Of a stretch of DNA of 20,064 nt, positions 1 to 11,700 are shown piece by piece. Both the position numbers and the translations under genes were made by a program. Source of the stretch: Lenisia limosa (taxonomy: Eukaryota > Breviatea); NCBI GenBank assembly GCA_001655205.1, contig LPNZ01005065.1, positions 1 to 20,064 of the forward strand. Reading direction: 5' to 3'. Every line of letters starts with the position of its first letter. Positions within the stretch are counted from its first letter, which is position 1. The notes below the pieces were generated by a model, which was given only the letters and a program-made list of their open reading frames with translations, did not search any database and was not told where the DNA came from.

Positions 1-246
1 TGAATATATCATATGATATGTCATACATATGGATATAGATATGTATGTAGAACTCAAAATCGACCCTGTTGGCTCAACATTTGAGAAACACAAAAGGATT
101 CCAAAACAACAAATCAAACAAAACCCAGGCCAGTCACTTCAGCAGCACCTTATCTCATCATTCAAAATTAAAGGAAACCAAATAGAGGGAAATAGTCAAC
201 ATAACACGAAAACCACACCATTGCCGTTATGCAGCCTTGTGCTCAC
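1..246. other. Left edge, no exon recognised
   Basis: This AT-rich stretch follows a strong splice donor (gtgagc read on the minus strand from 246). It should be intron of the ankyrin-repeat gene that continues beyond the left edge. I searched both strands for another ankyrin-like block (a GH..VV..LL pattern) and found none. It contains the 12-mer CACTTCAGCAGC at 135-146, which recurs elsewhere in the window. Confidence 0.4.
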
Positions 247-1943
247 TTTGCAGGCGACAACCAAAGGAGTTCCGCCGCGAGCGTTGGCAGGCGTGCCCCT
301 TTGCAGCAACAACGACACGACGTCACTTTGACCGATTTCGCAGGCCGCGCTGAGTGCCACGGATTGCCTGTAAGGGGCTAAACGGGCACTGGATTTCTTG
401 ATATTGGCATGTCGTTTTTTTATTCTGGCTATAGGCTCAATAACCTGTTTTTTATCCTATTTTACAGTTGTGGACGTAAAATGANNNNNNNNNNNNNNNN
501 NNNNNNNNNNNNNNNNNNNNNNNNNNNNNNNNNNNNNNNNNNNNNNNNNNNNNNNNNNNNNNNNNNNNNNNNNNNNNNNNNNNNNNNNNNNNNNNNNNNN
601 NNTATATCGAGAAGTATTATTTTTCCTCATCTCCTCAAAGTGATACGCTGAATAATCAGGATACCACCCACCCCAAGCCGGGTTGGTCTTTACCAGCCTC
701 AAGCAGCTGTTGGACAACCTCTGTGTGACCGCTCTAAAATATCATAACAATAGAAAAGGTAATCTGCTAAAGGATTGTAATACTATCGTGTTTTGTTTTC
801 TGCTACTCATCGCCACTGCCAAATCAATCACCATTATTTTGTGATTCACTCATTCAAGTAATACCCCCCCCCCCTCACTTCAGCAGCGATTTTGAGCGGA
901 TATCCATTTCGAACAAAGGGGTCAGCTCCATGGTCCAGTAACGTTGTCACAACAGAAACATGACCGTTAAGGCAGGCTGCTGACAGGGGGGCTTCACTAC
1001 TGGGTCAAAACGTCTCAAAATCTACCAGTTCCAGTCCTGGTGATACGAATGTTCTGATATAGTTTCATAATCTCAGAAAAAGCATTCATTGGACCGACTT
1101 ATGAGAATGAAGGTCCGCCTTATGATCGAGTAACAGAGATACTACGTGGTCATGACCCCTTCCGGCTGCCGCACAAATTGACGCATTAGAGCGATACTTC
1201 GTAGAGGCTCCAGCTGAGCGGTGAACCACAAGGGGGAGAGGGGATGAAGGAAGTTGCTCAAAAATACTGGCGTGAAAATAATAGTCATAAACTGAATAAT
1301 CTAAAACTTCAAAAAAAAAAAACCAAAAACACACCAAAAGCACTGATAAAGGAGCACTAAACATTGAACGCGATAAATAATAATCAAAAAGATCAAGACA
1401 AATATCAGGGGAAGTGCTCACAAGATTGTAATATATATATCAATGAGATTGTAAAGTCTTCATTTCACTACCGCCTACATTTGAGGAGATACTCCACAAC
1501 ATTGAAGTTTCCGTACTTTGCAGCAACCTAAAAGATCAGTGGGGGACGGGACAATTGGAGAATGGGGTATATGGGAGTGAAAAACAATTGAAGGATGAAG
1601 AAGATGATAAGCCACAAACAGTCAACGCTTCGTTTGTTCTCTCTTGACGTTGATCGGAAGGGATGCCTGCAAGCTGGGACTGAAGTGTCAAAAAACAATC
1701 ACAATTTGGAATCCTCGGTAAGAAGTTGAATATAGATACACCCTTATAGACTCACCCCCCCACCTCCACAGCAGCCACAGAGGCCTTGGCGGCCATGGCA
1801 ACAACGCCATGCAGATGGCCTGAAGACTTGCGCGAAGACTGTGACAATGATGGCGCTGTCTGCCCCAGGTTGAAGGATAACTGGATCGTCAGCCAGGAGT
1901 AGTGATCGTTAAAAGAGAAACTAGGCTGTGCTGTCACTTCCAT
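247..1943 (-). CDS. Ankyrin-repeat protein, 3' end outside window
   Basis: Exons on the minus strand: 1943-1764, 1679-1620, 1527-1479, 1213-1099, 999-879, 733-694, then after the gap about 396 (or 388)-247. Phases match at each junction before the gap. The spliced protein opens with about 80 residues without a clear domain, including NEALTVAAKYGNFNVVEYLL, then runs through ankyrin units: CAAAGRGHDHVVSLLLDH, APLSAACLNGHVSVVTTLLD, SGHTEVVQQLLEAG and SAACEIGQSDVVSLLLQRG. The A-A-x-x-G-H-x-x-V-V-x-x-L-L pattern is diagnostic of the fold. Ankyrin stacks are protein-interaction scaffolds, so no reaction can be assigned. The ATG at 1943 is the first in frame and lies 95 bp from the stop of the upstream gene. 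An exon is probably lost in the N run 485-602, because phase does not match across it. No catalytic domain is visible; one could lie beyond the left edge. Confidence 0.82.
485..602. other. Assembly gap (N run) inside ankyrin gene
   Basis: A run of 118 N. The exon ending at 694 leaves phase 1, while the next recognisable ankyrin exon (247 to about 396) needs phase 0 or 2. At least one short exon is therefore probably hidden here, likely the G-A-D-P-x part of a repeat. Confidence 0.9.
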
Positions 1944-2038
1944 TCACTCAAAGGCAGAACCGTATTGTGTTTCCTTTGATACACATGATGAGGAGCGTTG
2001 ACCAGATGCAACCTTTTATGGCTATTTATATCGTATGA

Positions 2039-4872
2039 TTAGACTTTACGACCCACTTCTGATTCGTTTCTACTCAAAGAATGCCGGTTTGGGGGGGCTT
2101 GCATTTCGTGGATAGAGGACCGCCGTGAGAGACTGAAGAAGGCATAATAAGACGGACGACTCACAGCATTGCGTTTTACATGAAATTTACTATTATCCCT
2201 CGATAACGACTAGCAAACCCAGACCCACGATCGCGCTGTTGTTTCTCTTGATGATTCAGCCGACTCTGCGATGACAAACTCGGACCCTGAGAGGCTAATT
2301 CTGAAAGAGTAAGCAATTGAAAAGTGTTAGATAAAGCCACGAAGCTTTGGAATTCCTAGGTTATTAAATAATAGAGCTTCATAATGTGATAATACACTGA
2401 CGCGATGTCGTGACACGGACATTGAGCTTTATCTTTTGTGTCAGAACTAATCGCGGCCACTGTAGATTCACAATACTATCTGAAGAATATTCCTGGTACT
2501 GTTCTTAAACAAAGCCACGGCATCATACCGTCGGCTCCCACCCCGGCTCGGGCCACCAGATGATGGGCCAATGGAGGGTGTCAGCGAAGGAGCAAGTACG
2601 GAGGCGGGGAGGGGGGTATTGGAGCAAATGGATGCTCTACGGCCGCGACGAAGTCCTGTTGCCTGAGGAAGGGGTGGGGTAATGGAAAATCCAAGAAATA
2701 CTGTGATTACAACAAATAAAAGTCACGCTCAGTCATGGTTCTTTTTAAGCTTCAACCGGGCCGGATTTTGATTTTATGACGGCTGCTTACCTTTGTTGAG
2801 GAGGCCAAAGCCAGAACGGGAGTGGAAGTTGATGGGATCATTGGTGCGGGCTAGAGCATCAAAAGGCATATCAAACATTGAATGAATCGAGCTGTAGGAA
2901 AAAGTTTCTTTATATAATAATAAATCAAGAGCCAATGCCATAGTTGATCCAAGTTCAGGTAACATTAATAGGGACAAGCTTACAGAAATATCTTCCAACA
3001 TTGGAGTTAATGGGGTAGGGGCTCCTTGGGGGGTTCTATCAAGTTAGATCTGTGGACACCTTATGTTGAAGAGCTTCCCTTGAGAACCGAAAAGAGACCA
3101 TCAGTTGATGATATTTTTGCAGCCTTCTCCCCTCATAATACCCAGCTGTATCCCACTTACCCTGGAGGAATAAGGTCGACCGGGAGCCTATTAATTGACT
3201 GTAGTTTCCTCGGACTCTGAAGGGACCCCAGAGTGCTGTCTAAATCCACTTCATCATCAGACTTCTCTTTTTCCTTCAAAAGTTAATAAAACATCAACCA
3301 CAGCTCAACAATCAACCTTATCGGAGTCTTGAGCCAGTGATCTGCTTGACATCAGACGTGGAGCTACGATATTAGATCATTGATTTTCCAAGTATCATTA
3401 AAGTGACCCCCCCCCCCAGACTTGTTCCGGACCGACATTCAGACTTGTTCCTCAATCGTGGGGTCAATACCACAGCCGGACCGGCCAACAAGTCAGCCGG
3501 AGAGTCGGCAACTTCGGTTTTATGGTGTCGAAACGCGATGTTAGTGTCGGAATCGGAATCGGAATCGAAAAAATCATCGTTTGCCAAAAGGTTTCGCCGG
3601 GGGTTACCAGGAGACAAGATGCCTGGTTTGGGATTTGGGGACTCAGAGGCAATAGGGGAGCTTGGGATGCTGTCGAATCCGTCAAGCATGTCAACAGTAG
3701 GCCCGACAGGGACCAGTTGCTCAAGTGATCCGTTGTTGAGTGAGTGACTCATTCCGCCCTCGTCTTCCCCAGACGAGAATCCGGGCTCGTAGTAGTTACT
3801 CCGGTCCGGATCTGGATGGTCTGGTGGTTCGTCCATTTCCATCAACGGTGACTCTAGGAATATCATTTGGTATTACAATAAACTGTAATGCTGAAGGTGT
3901 TTGCAGGGCTCACCACTAGACATGACGTAATAGGACTTTGAGAACGAAGAGAGGGGCACAGCCTCGGACATCAGATTCGTTTCAGACTGCGATTGTCGGG
4001 CCGTATTGGGTGTCGACTATCTTGTAAGCCACGGCCGAAGGCGGTTTAGACAATATGATGCCAATATGTTGCTGCCAAGATGATTCATTACTAGTTGGCT
4101 CACCAATAACTGTCGCAGCTCAGGGGGAATGTCCTCTGAGAAGTAAGAAAATGTCAAATGCCAACTACACTACCTTGTAGCACAAACAGCCCCCTCCAAC
4201 CATTGTTCGCGATACCCAAAGGATCGTCTCGTGGCGACATCACGTTGTCAAAGTCAAGCTGGTAGTCCGAACTAAACCATTAGCCACCACACGCCACAAT
4301 TAAACACGTCAGCTCACTCGTTATCGGAATCCAGCATGGTAGGTTCCAACGCCTTGTCTCTAGGTTTGCTCTAGAGGGTCAATTAACACTGAGAGAAGTA
4401 AAGAGAGATGGTCAGAGAACTTGTCGAATTCAGCTCTAACTCCAACTCCGGTTGGATAAATAATTGACAGACCCCTCACCGATGCTTCCACTTCTTCAAG
4501 CGATGATAGCGATGACAATGACCCAGACTAAAGTATAACAAAACCAAAGAAAGAAGGAGAGAACAAACCTTCAGAAGATCAGCCAGGCTATCATCTTCAG
4601 ATAAAACGGACAACAGCTGGTTTGTGACATGGACCTGAGAGTGTAAAACGGTCCTGCATATTTAAGAGTTATACTCACTTGTACAGCAGTTTTGAACCAG
4701 GAGGAGAAGAGAAAGCCCCATTTGTCACTCTGAAAAAAGTAACAAAGGATGGTTGCAGAATATAGTCCCGGTAGAAATCTATTAAACATCATACCGGGTG
4801 TGCAACTTGATAGAGGTTGTCTCTTATAAGCTTCCATCGACGAGCAACAGTCTCAGAATGGATATCATCCAT
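2039..4872 (-). CDS. Acidic Ser/Pro-rich protein, 17 exons, family unknown
   Basis: Exons on the minus strand: 4872-4795, 4729-4679, 4634-4569, 4527-4480, 4370-4318, 4271-4174, 4135-4104, 4071-4018, 3986-3914, 3853-3422, 3363-3317, 3273-3161, 3035-2964, 2891-2791, 2655-2542, 2300-2219, 2132-2039. They sum to 1608 nt, giving 535 residues and a stop, with phase agreement throughout. The N-terminal 65 residues look folded and helical (HSETVARRWKLIRDNLYQVA, then WGFLFSSWFKTAVQ). The middle is acidic and disordered, with a SDSDSDS run encoded by a GGAATC-like repeat near 3550 and many SP/TP sites. The C-terminal part has basic RRGRRAS and SRRSS motifs that resemble basophilic kinase sites. I do not recognise the family. 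Least certain are the 31-nt intron at 3987-4017, the weak donor after 2964, and the choice of donor after 2219. Regulation by phosphorylation is inference. Confidence 0.68.
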
Positions 4873-5327
4873 TCTTGCTCTCCCAAAATGTTCACATTAT
4901 CATCTATTAATCTATTATATCCTTTCACTTTTCATCATCCAATCATCAATATTGACTTGCTTTCCTGCTTTTTTCATTTTTTTCATTTATAGTTATGAAA
5001 TTAGAAATAGACTGTTTATATCAATTTGCGGGAAAGCTTTCGGAAACCCACTGAACCAATTTATATAAGACTATAATTGATTATAATACAATAATAAGAT
5101 ATTTTTGGAACAGTAGACACTCTCTAATCTCGGAACTCTAAGCTGTCAATATTCTTCTTCTACTCAGTTCTGGAATTGTGGTTGCTTGAACTTACTTTTT
5201 ATCACTTTATCACGATGTAATTTAAATATCGCGCCCGCCTGGTGACTTGGATTCCGACATTTGCTTCGTCATCAGTCTTCAACACCCTTCCTATAGACCT
5301 CTCCGCACACCTTCACCCTCTTCAGTC
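4873..5327. promoter_or_regulatory. Divergent intergenic region between two genes
   Basis: A 455-bp AT-rich stretch between the ATG of the minus-strand gene (4872) and the ATG of the BTB gene (5328). It should carry both promoters and 5' leaders. A TATA-like AT block (tttaaatatc) lies at about 5221-5230, roughly 100 bp upstream of the BTB start. No other specific element is recognisable, and the short frames here have no protein character. Confidence 0.45.
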
Positions 5328-8300
5328 ATGGCACTCTTTAATGACCCTGTTTTTGACCGCTCTATCTCGCCAACACCCTCTGCAAACTCGATCGCTTCTC
5401 TTCCTCAGAAGATGCCATACTCGGTCGATGAGATCAACGCCACCTATTCTGGACCAACGCTTCAGTCAACTCCTCTTGTAACAGTATGTTGGAATGGAGG
5501 GGAATAATAGCCCATCAATATCTTATTTTCAAAAACTCATTGGTATGCAAGATGACGTATGATTGTTCATCATTTTCATCATTCCTTCAGGTCAGCGCGG
5601 ATGAACTCGCCTTAAAGAGGTAGGGAGTCCTCAATTATGAAATATTATTCATCATTTTGAAAGATAAGGAATTGAAAATGCAGGAGTTATCCTGAATCCA
5701 CACCTTTCAATCTGACGTGTAGGTCGTGCACACGTTCGCGTAGTAGATCAATGTCTCCCAGCACTGCACAATCCAAGGTTGGCTTAACATGAATAGAAGA
5801 GTCAGTTAAGGAGTTGCACTAACTTCATTAGAAGTCGCGAACGGAGCGCAGTAACGGCGACGACTTCAAGGCCAAGGTTGTACAGGGTCTGGGCTCGCTT
5901 CTCAAGCAGGGCCTCTTCTGTGACGTAATTCTGAACGTTTGTGGTGATTCAATGATAGATGCATTGAAAGTGCCCAATTGTCAAGAACGATGAAATTGTT
6001 ATATCATACAGTTTTAAACCTTCCAGGTGGCCAATGTCCGTATTCCGGCTCATAAAGTCGTCCTCTCGTCCTCGAGTGAGTACTTCCGAAAAGTATTTAC
6101 CAGGCGACCAGCTATTGAAGAAGTAAGGGTGTAGAATATTGGTTTAGAAGATCTGTGAATTGAGTATAATATATAGGATATTATATATTATATAGGGATT
6201 CACTTTGTCAATGAAATCGGCGTTATTATATCGCAATTATTCAAGGTATCTTATTTGTACCTTTTGACACTTTAGTTGGAAGTTGTACTGTCTTCTTCAC
6301 AAGATGTTGGACTCTTTAAAGTCAGTGGCACCTCTCAAAATAAGATTCTATATCAAACATTGAAATAACACCGCAGTCAATGATCACGTACATGTACTCC
6401 GGCAGTATAATCCCACCAACGTCCTTCGAACGCTGTATTGCAATGGTCCGTCTTGCCGAAACTCATTCCTTACCCAGCTTGGTTCGACTCTGTGTTGACT
6501 CCATGGTGGAAGGTAGGGCACATTGTTCTGTATTATGTTGTCTATCGAGATGAAATACTAACTCTTTTAGGCGCCAATGCAGACCGTTGTTTTGAGCTAC
6601 TTGCTGTCGCGGAGGGGCTTGGACATACTGGATCTGGCTTGGTGGGAATGGTTTTGAGGCTTTTAAGATTTCTCTAGTAATTCGTCCCTTGTGATCAAAT
6701 ATGAACTTAGATGATTCTTGTTGTTTGACGTACAAGGTTTCTGCAGCTATTGAAAGGGCAGCCTTGGCTGGAATTGATTTAGCGTATGGTGGATTGAAAG
6801 GGAGCCTTGGCTGGAATTGATTTAGCGTATGGTGGATTGATTCAAGCAATTTTGTGTTAATCCAGCTTACACGGCAGAACGGCATCAATCTGGAACCGTG
6901 TGTCATGGAAGGTCCTCAGCGCCCTGATTGTGCGAAGTGACCTCAGGATCTATGATGAAGACACCCTCCTCAATCTTCTCATCAAGTGGCTCGAGGCCGA
7001 TTTTGCCACCAGGTCCGTTGCAGTTAGTTCTGGTAAATTGAGCATTCAGAAAGATAATAATCCAAACAGGAAGGGCCTTGTGCGGTCGTGCCTTGCCTGT
7101 GTGCGATTCCCTTACTGCAACCTTGTATGCTAGATCTTTTTTGGCACCCTTTTCTCCTTGGCTTGTTTTATTTTTAGGATGTGTCAAAACTCAAAACATC
7201 CCCCGAAATTGCACTTGCCATTTCCGACCTTTCAACGTTCCAGTCTGCTTCTGGTGAAAACAGTTGCCAAAGAAACTGGGTGAGCTGACATTTGGACACT
7301 GTTTGTTGTTCCTTTTCACGGTTCTTTTCTCTTATTCCGTTTTCAGCGTTCTCGAAGACTCACCTGGACCATACAAAATCCCAAAGACAAACCAAGTAAT
7401 TGGAGTTCAAATTGGGGTTCTTAATTGTAGTAATTGTTGTTCAAATAGGACTGAGAACGAAGATATCAAAGTATGGTCACTTTGTGAATTCTCATTCTTC
7501 AGATGACATGCTTAGTTGCCATCCTCCTTTCGAATTCCTGAACCGTAAATGGTATGAAAACATTTTGTGTTCATAATCTGACGCCACAGGAGAGCCATTG
7601 TTGATACACACCCTGCTAAAAACGGCAAGGCACAGGTGAGAGATGTTCCAATAGGATCAAAACTCCTCCTTTATTCAAGAAAGATAGGAGATAATCACTT
7701 CGTTCATCCCTCCAGATATGTATTCTTGTCTGTGCGATGACATACGATGTGGACCTGCCCGACTGGTCGCATTATGTCAGTGTAGGCTTCAGGGGATGGA
7801 GGAATTTGGTGCTCCCTTTGTCGATACATTACAATTCGAAGATTAAGGTGGTTCTGTCGGTTTTATTTTGGTAAATAAAGTGGAACTGTGCGTGCAGTTT
7901 TCAAAATGACTCTTCGGGGTAATTCCGCAGGGTATGAAACAGCGCTCACATGGAGTTTTTAAAAATGGGTAAAAATGAGTCAAAAAAACAGGCCCAGAAT
8001 GTAGGCTATATGAGTGCTAAAACTAGACAATGGTGCAGTACTGGATGTTTGTAGTTGACGGGAATAATATAAATTCCTCAATAATCATGTTTAAACCCCC
8101 CCAAAAAATAAAAATGTAGAAGCTATTTTAGTATTTGAAAAACTACACTGCGAAATTATCCCGAAGTGTGTTATTCAAAACTGCACGCATGGCTTCACTT
8201 TTTTTTTGCGAAACAAAACAGCGACTGAGCCTCCTTAATTGATTGATCTATTGGATATTATACTTACAACCACAGTTCACAGTTCATGTCCACAACAAAC

Positions 8301-8637
8301 GAGACCCATCGAAAACAAAATCAATTGGTAGGAATGCCTTCTTGGTGGTTTAATTGATCAACCCATGATGCGCTTCTCCATAGTAGTTGCTTTGTTTTTA
8401 GAAGTCCACTGACCACTTAGACATCAATGACGTGGTGTTCCAGGCGTCATCACAAGTACACAGCACTGGTGCCATCCTGTGTGGCGACGACATCAACGAC
8501 CCACAAGGTTGGCATTGCTCAAGTTGTTATCACAGTAATGGAGCTTTTTTTACCTTGCAGCGGGCTTCATCTCAAATGATCTGCACTTGTCTATCGACAT
8601 TCGTGAGGCTGGCACCGACCCCAAGTCTAAATTCTAA
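5328..8637 (+). CDS. BTB/POZ-BACK domain protein, 17 exons
   Basis: Exons: 5328-5483, 5591-5619, 5684-5777, 5832-5936, 6027-6122, 6177-6245, 6377-6512, 6571-6676, 6866-7124, 7178-7279, 7347-7395, 7449-7470, 7590-7635, 7716-7870, 8276-8327, 8402-8507, 8561-8637. The sum is 552 codons plus stop, in phase throughout. Residues 1-115 are Ser/Pro-rich and disordered. The BTB fold spans about 118-228: FCDVILN, then VRIPAHKVVLSSSSEYFRKV, then MITYMYSGSI. BACK helices span about 230-345: RCFELLAVAEGLG, VSWKVLSALIVRSDLRIYDE, and KGLVRSCLACVRFP. The last 200 residues (for example YDVDLPDWSHYVSVGFRGWR) match no domain I know; no Kelch repeats are seen. BTB-BACK proteins are typically cullin-3 adaptors, so substrate recruitment is a family-based guess with the C-terminal region as the candidate substrate binder. 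The start is the first ATG opening the frame. One exon is only 22 nt. Confidence 0.82.
6749..6835 (+). repeat. Tandem duplication, 44 + 43 bp, in an intron
   Basis: Two head-to-tail copies, 6749-6792 and 6793-6835, each starting attgaaaggg and ending gtatggtgg. They differ only by loss of one base (gggcagcc versus gggagcc). They fall inside the intron inferred at 6677-6865 of the BTB gene, so the frame-breaking one-base difference is harmless. The near-identity indicates a recent event. Confidence 0.93.
7879..8199. mobile_element. MITE-like element with 52-bp terminal inverted repeats
   Basis: The arms 7879-7930 and 8148-8199 are reverse complements at 41 of 52 positions by hand alignment. 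They include an uninterrupted 13-base match, tgcgtgcagtttt, in the left arm. The outer ends are agtg/cact. The 217-bp interior is AT-rich and has no open frame of note. The whole element lies inside the inferred 405-nt intron 7871-8275 of the BTB gene, by far its longest. Size, terminal symmetry and lack of coding capacity fit a non-autonomous DNA transposon, or else a transcribed hairpin. No target-site duplication is obvious, so the exact borders are uncertain. Confidence 0.7.
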
Positions 8638-8784
8638 TATGTTCCTATTTATTTGTTTCCTGTTTCATCTAGTTTGTGTAAAATGTTCAAATGAGTAATA
8701 TAATGTACACTACATTCTTAATACATGGATTGGAACTGCTAACACAAACATTCACAGAACTACTATGAAACAACCTGGAGGCAA

Positions 8785-11700
8785 TTAGTGGGAAAGAGAA
8801 ACCAAAAGTCCAAAAGAAAACCGGCTGACCTGAGTAATGATGGTGGGGTTCGGAACACTATGGTCAGCACAGAAGCTGGGTTGCGCCAGGAACTAAAAAA
8901 TGAAACGAGTGGCATCTCTTATGGGTTACACTGAACATTTTCAAAATTAAAGCAGATGAGAGGCTTTGATCTGGGTCGATCAAAGGACAAAAAGAACCGA
9001 GCGTGACTTGCTTAATTTAGTGTAATACAAGCAATTACTATTGCCATAAGAGAAAAAAAAAAAAAAAAAAAANNNNNNNNNNNNNNNNNNNNNNNNNNNN
9101 NNNNNNNNNNNNNNNNNNNNNNNNNNNNNNNNNNNNNNNNNNNNNAAGTTTATGTTCGGGTATCACAATTTTCTGGAATTATAATTTGCTTTAAAAGAAG
9201 AATGTGATCGCTGATCCACTCACGTCTACGGGCTTAATATCGTCAAGCGTCATTTTACGGACTTCAGGGAAAGGAAGGGGGTTTTGGATCGGCACATCGG
9301 TGAGACCTAATGCGTCAGTTTGAAGGTACTTTGGCATAGAGCTGTGAATGTAGAAACAACAATGAACTCACCAGCGGAGAGCAAATGGTGCCAGAAGTCA
9401 CGGTTCTTCTTGAGGATAGTGTCGAGTGGCAATGAGGTGGGAAGCCGTGCCCATTGCAATGAAAGGGGCTACAAAGTAAAAGGAAATTGAAATCAGCAGT
9501 GACCAGTTGCCGTGAAACAATGTGTATGGTAGCACGCCTCTCACCATAACGACAAAGTCAATGAAGCCAACTTGGCTCTTTGGAAGGGCCATATCCGATC
9601 TGAAGGATAAAGCCATACAGTCCCCTTATTCATTTTCACACTACCAACAAAAATCTCTAGAATAATCCCTAGGCGCACCTATCCATCATTGCGCTTACAG
9701 ACATATTGCGACTCTGTTCAAGATCACCCTAGATGGATCAACCAAAAGGACCATTAATGCTATCTTAAGGGTTCACAAAGGGATAAGATTTAGCTCCAAA
9801 TTGGAAACGCACCTGTCTGAAGAACTCCTCAGTGAGGAGACGTGCCCATTGGAGGCCGTCGCCATGGCTTGTCACTGGCTTGTACACGTTACCAATATCA
9901 CTCAATTTCATCACAATGCGCCTGCGTTTAGTGAAACAAAAGTTGGAATCAATTCCCTCGGCTGTTTTCATGAACTATCACCCTCAAACAGCACAGTTAA
10001 TTTGTGTTCAGGGTTGCTGAAGGTGAGGCCAGAGTCCAACACACTTTGGAGATTGGTGGAAATAGCGAAGTGCTCCTGTTTGATCAGAAAGGCACAAAGA
10101 ATGATCCCTTACCTTCATATCAGTGGCAAGGATCATGTTGATAACTGTGTTTCTGAAGAGGTCTCTCTCCTCGTCAGTCATGCCTTTCGTGAAGTTCAGT
10201 TCTATATAGTGAATAGGGAATCACAGATGAATTAATACCTTTGGAATACATGAAGCTGAAGCAAGAAGCAGCATGGTAGTTCTCCAGTACGGCCTATGTG
10301 GTAAATAAGGGAAACTGTTCATTTATGAAAGCCTCACTTTGTCGTTGTAAGTAACAGCCACGCGAGAAGCCACATTAACAAGGAATTGATTAGTCACACC
10401 AGGGTGACCCATGTCTGAAGTAGGGTAAGAACTTTATGATATTCAGCATGGTATTCATTTGAAGGGACCATACCATGAGATGCTGCGGCGATGATCAGCG
10501 CTAAGCGTTCGGCAGGTCTCATGCACTCCCACAGCCCAGTGACAGACTTGGCCAAACATACCACTGCCGACTACAACGTAACGGAATGGTTCCGCTTGAC
10601 ACACTAACAAATTGCGATTGAATAGCCAAAACCAATACAACGAAAAAACGCTCACGGTGACATCACAGGCATGCATTCTGTTGTGGTAGGGGTTTTCATT
10701 ATAGAACTCTTCAACTGCATGGAGGAAGGCCAACAGGCAGGTAAGATCAAGGTGGAGCTGAGGAGTAAGATTGAGAAGAACGGGTAAACAAAGAAAGATT
10801 AAAGAGTCCGTCAGAAAATACCCATGTATACACACCTCAGTATGCAGTCTATTGTCGATGATGAGATGGTAAGCGGTCAAGGTTAGGGGGGCCACACCAG
10901 GGCACTGACGCCGGAGAGAAACGGCAGAAAAGTCGAATGTACCCGCGGATTCTGGGGTGTTAGCAAGAAGATGCAGTTGATAGTATCACTAAATAGACCC
11001 ATTCTGTGTCCATAAGTTGAATGATGTCCCAACACCAATCCGACCTTGGATATGGGACACAATAAGAGCGAGGTTCGGAGTTGGGAGATCAGGAAGAACC
11101 TAAAACAGTAAATCGTCCCTTCGTTCCAACAGACCCATTTCTCTATTTTGAATTATTAATTTTTAAACTCAAATATGTCAACTTGTTATGGACAATACAT
11201 GCATTTTTTTACTCCAAGATTATCTCATTTTACCCCACCCCCCACTTCAGCAGCCACAGCGGAGATACTCAAATTGTCGGCATCTTCACGTGAGGAAAAA
11301 TTCGGGCTGGAGAGCGACAGCTCCATCCCAGGCATAAGGCTGGAAAGAGTCCTGTGTGTAGTTAGAAAGAATTGGTCATTTGACAACCTGTATTGCGGAT
11401 ATCAGATAAAAAGGAAATAACTACAAACCGCTTTTTGGCCGGAGGTTCCGCATAAGAGAAAGAGGCAAGAAGAAAGCTCTTAATCTGCACATATTAGAAC
11501 CATGGGCAAGAGAGCACCTCTCCCCATACCTCCTCATCCAGACTCTTATCATCCAGCTGGGCAGCCCATGACGTCAGTGACCGGGCCATTGTGAAGAGGA
11601 CAACGTCAGCGAAAGTTTTGGGGTTTTCCTTTCTAGACTGTCAAAAAGATATCTACCTTGCTATCACTGCATAATCAAGTCCAGCTTGCCTACTCTTTGT

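Noticed and set aside
3026-3220. Plus-strand frame including VEELPLRTEKRPSVDDIFAA
   Set aside because: It overlaps minus-strand exons that join in phase (3273-3161 and 3035-2964). It has no start or splice partners on the plus strand.
6856-6862. In-frame TAA suggesting stop-codon reassignment in the BTB gene
   Set aside because: A GT-AG intron at 6677-6865 removes it and restores the BACK domain in phase. All six genes are otherwise consistent with standard stops, apart from the unresolved TAG at 19562.
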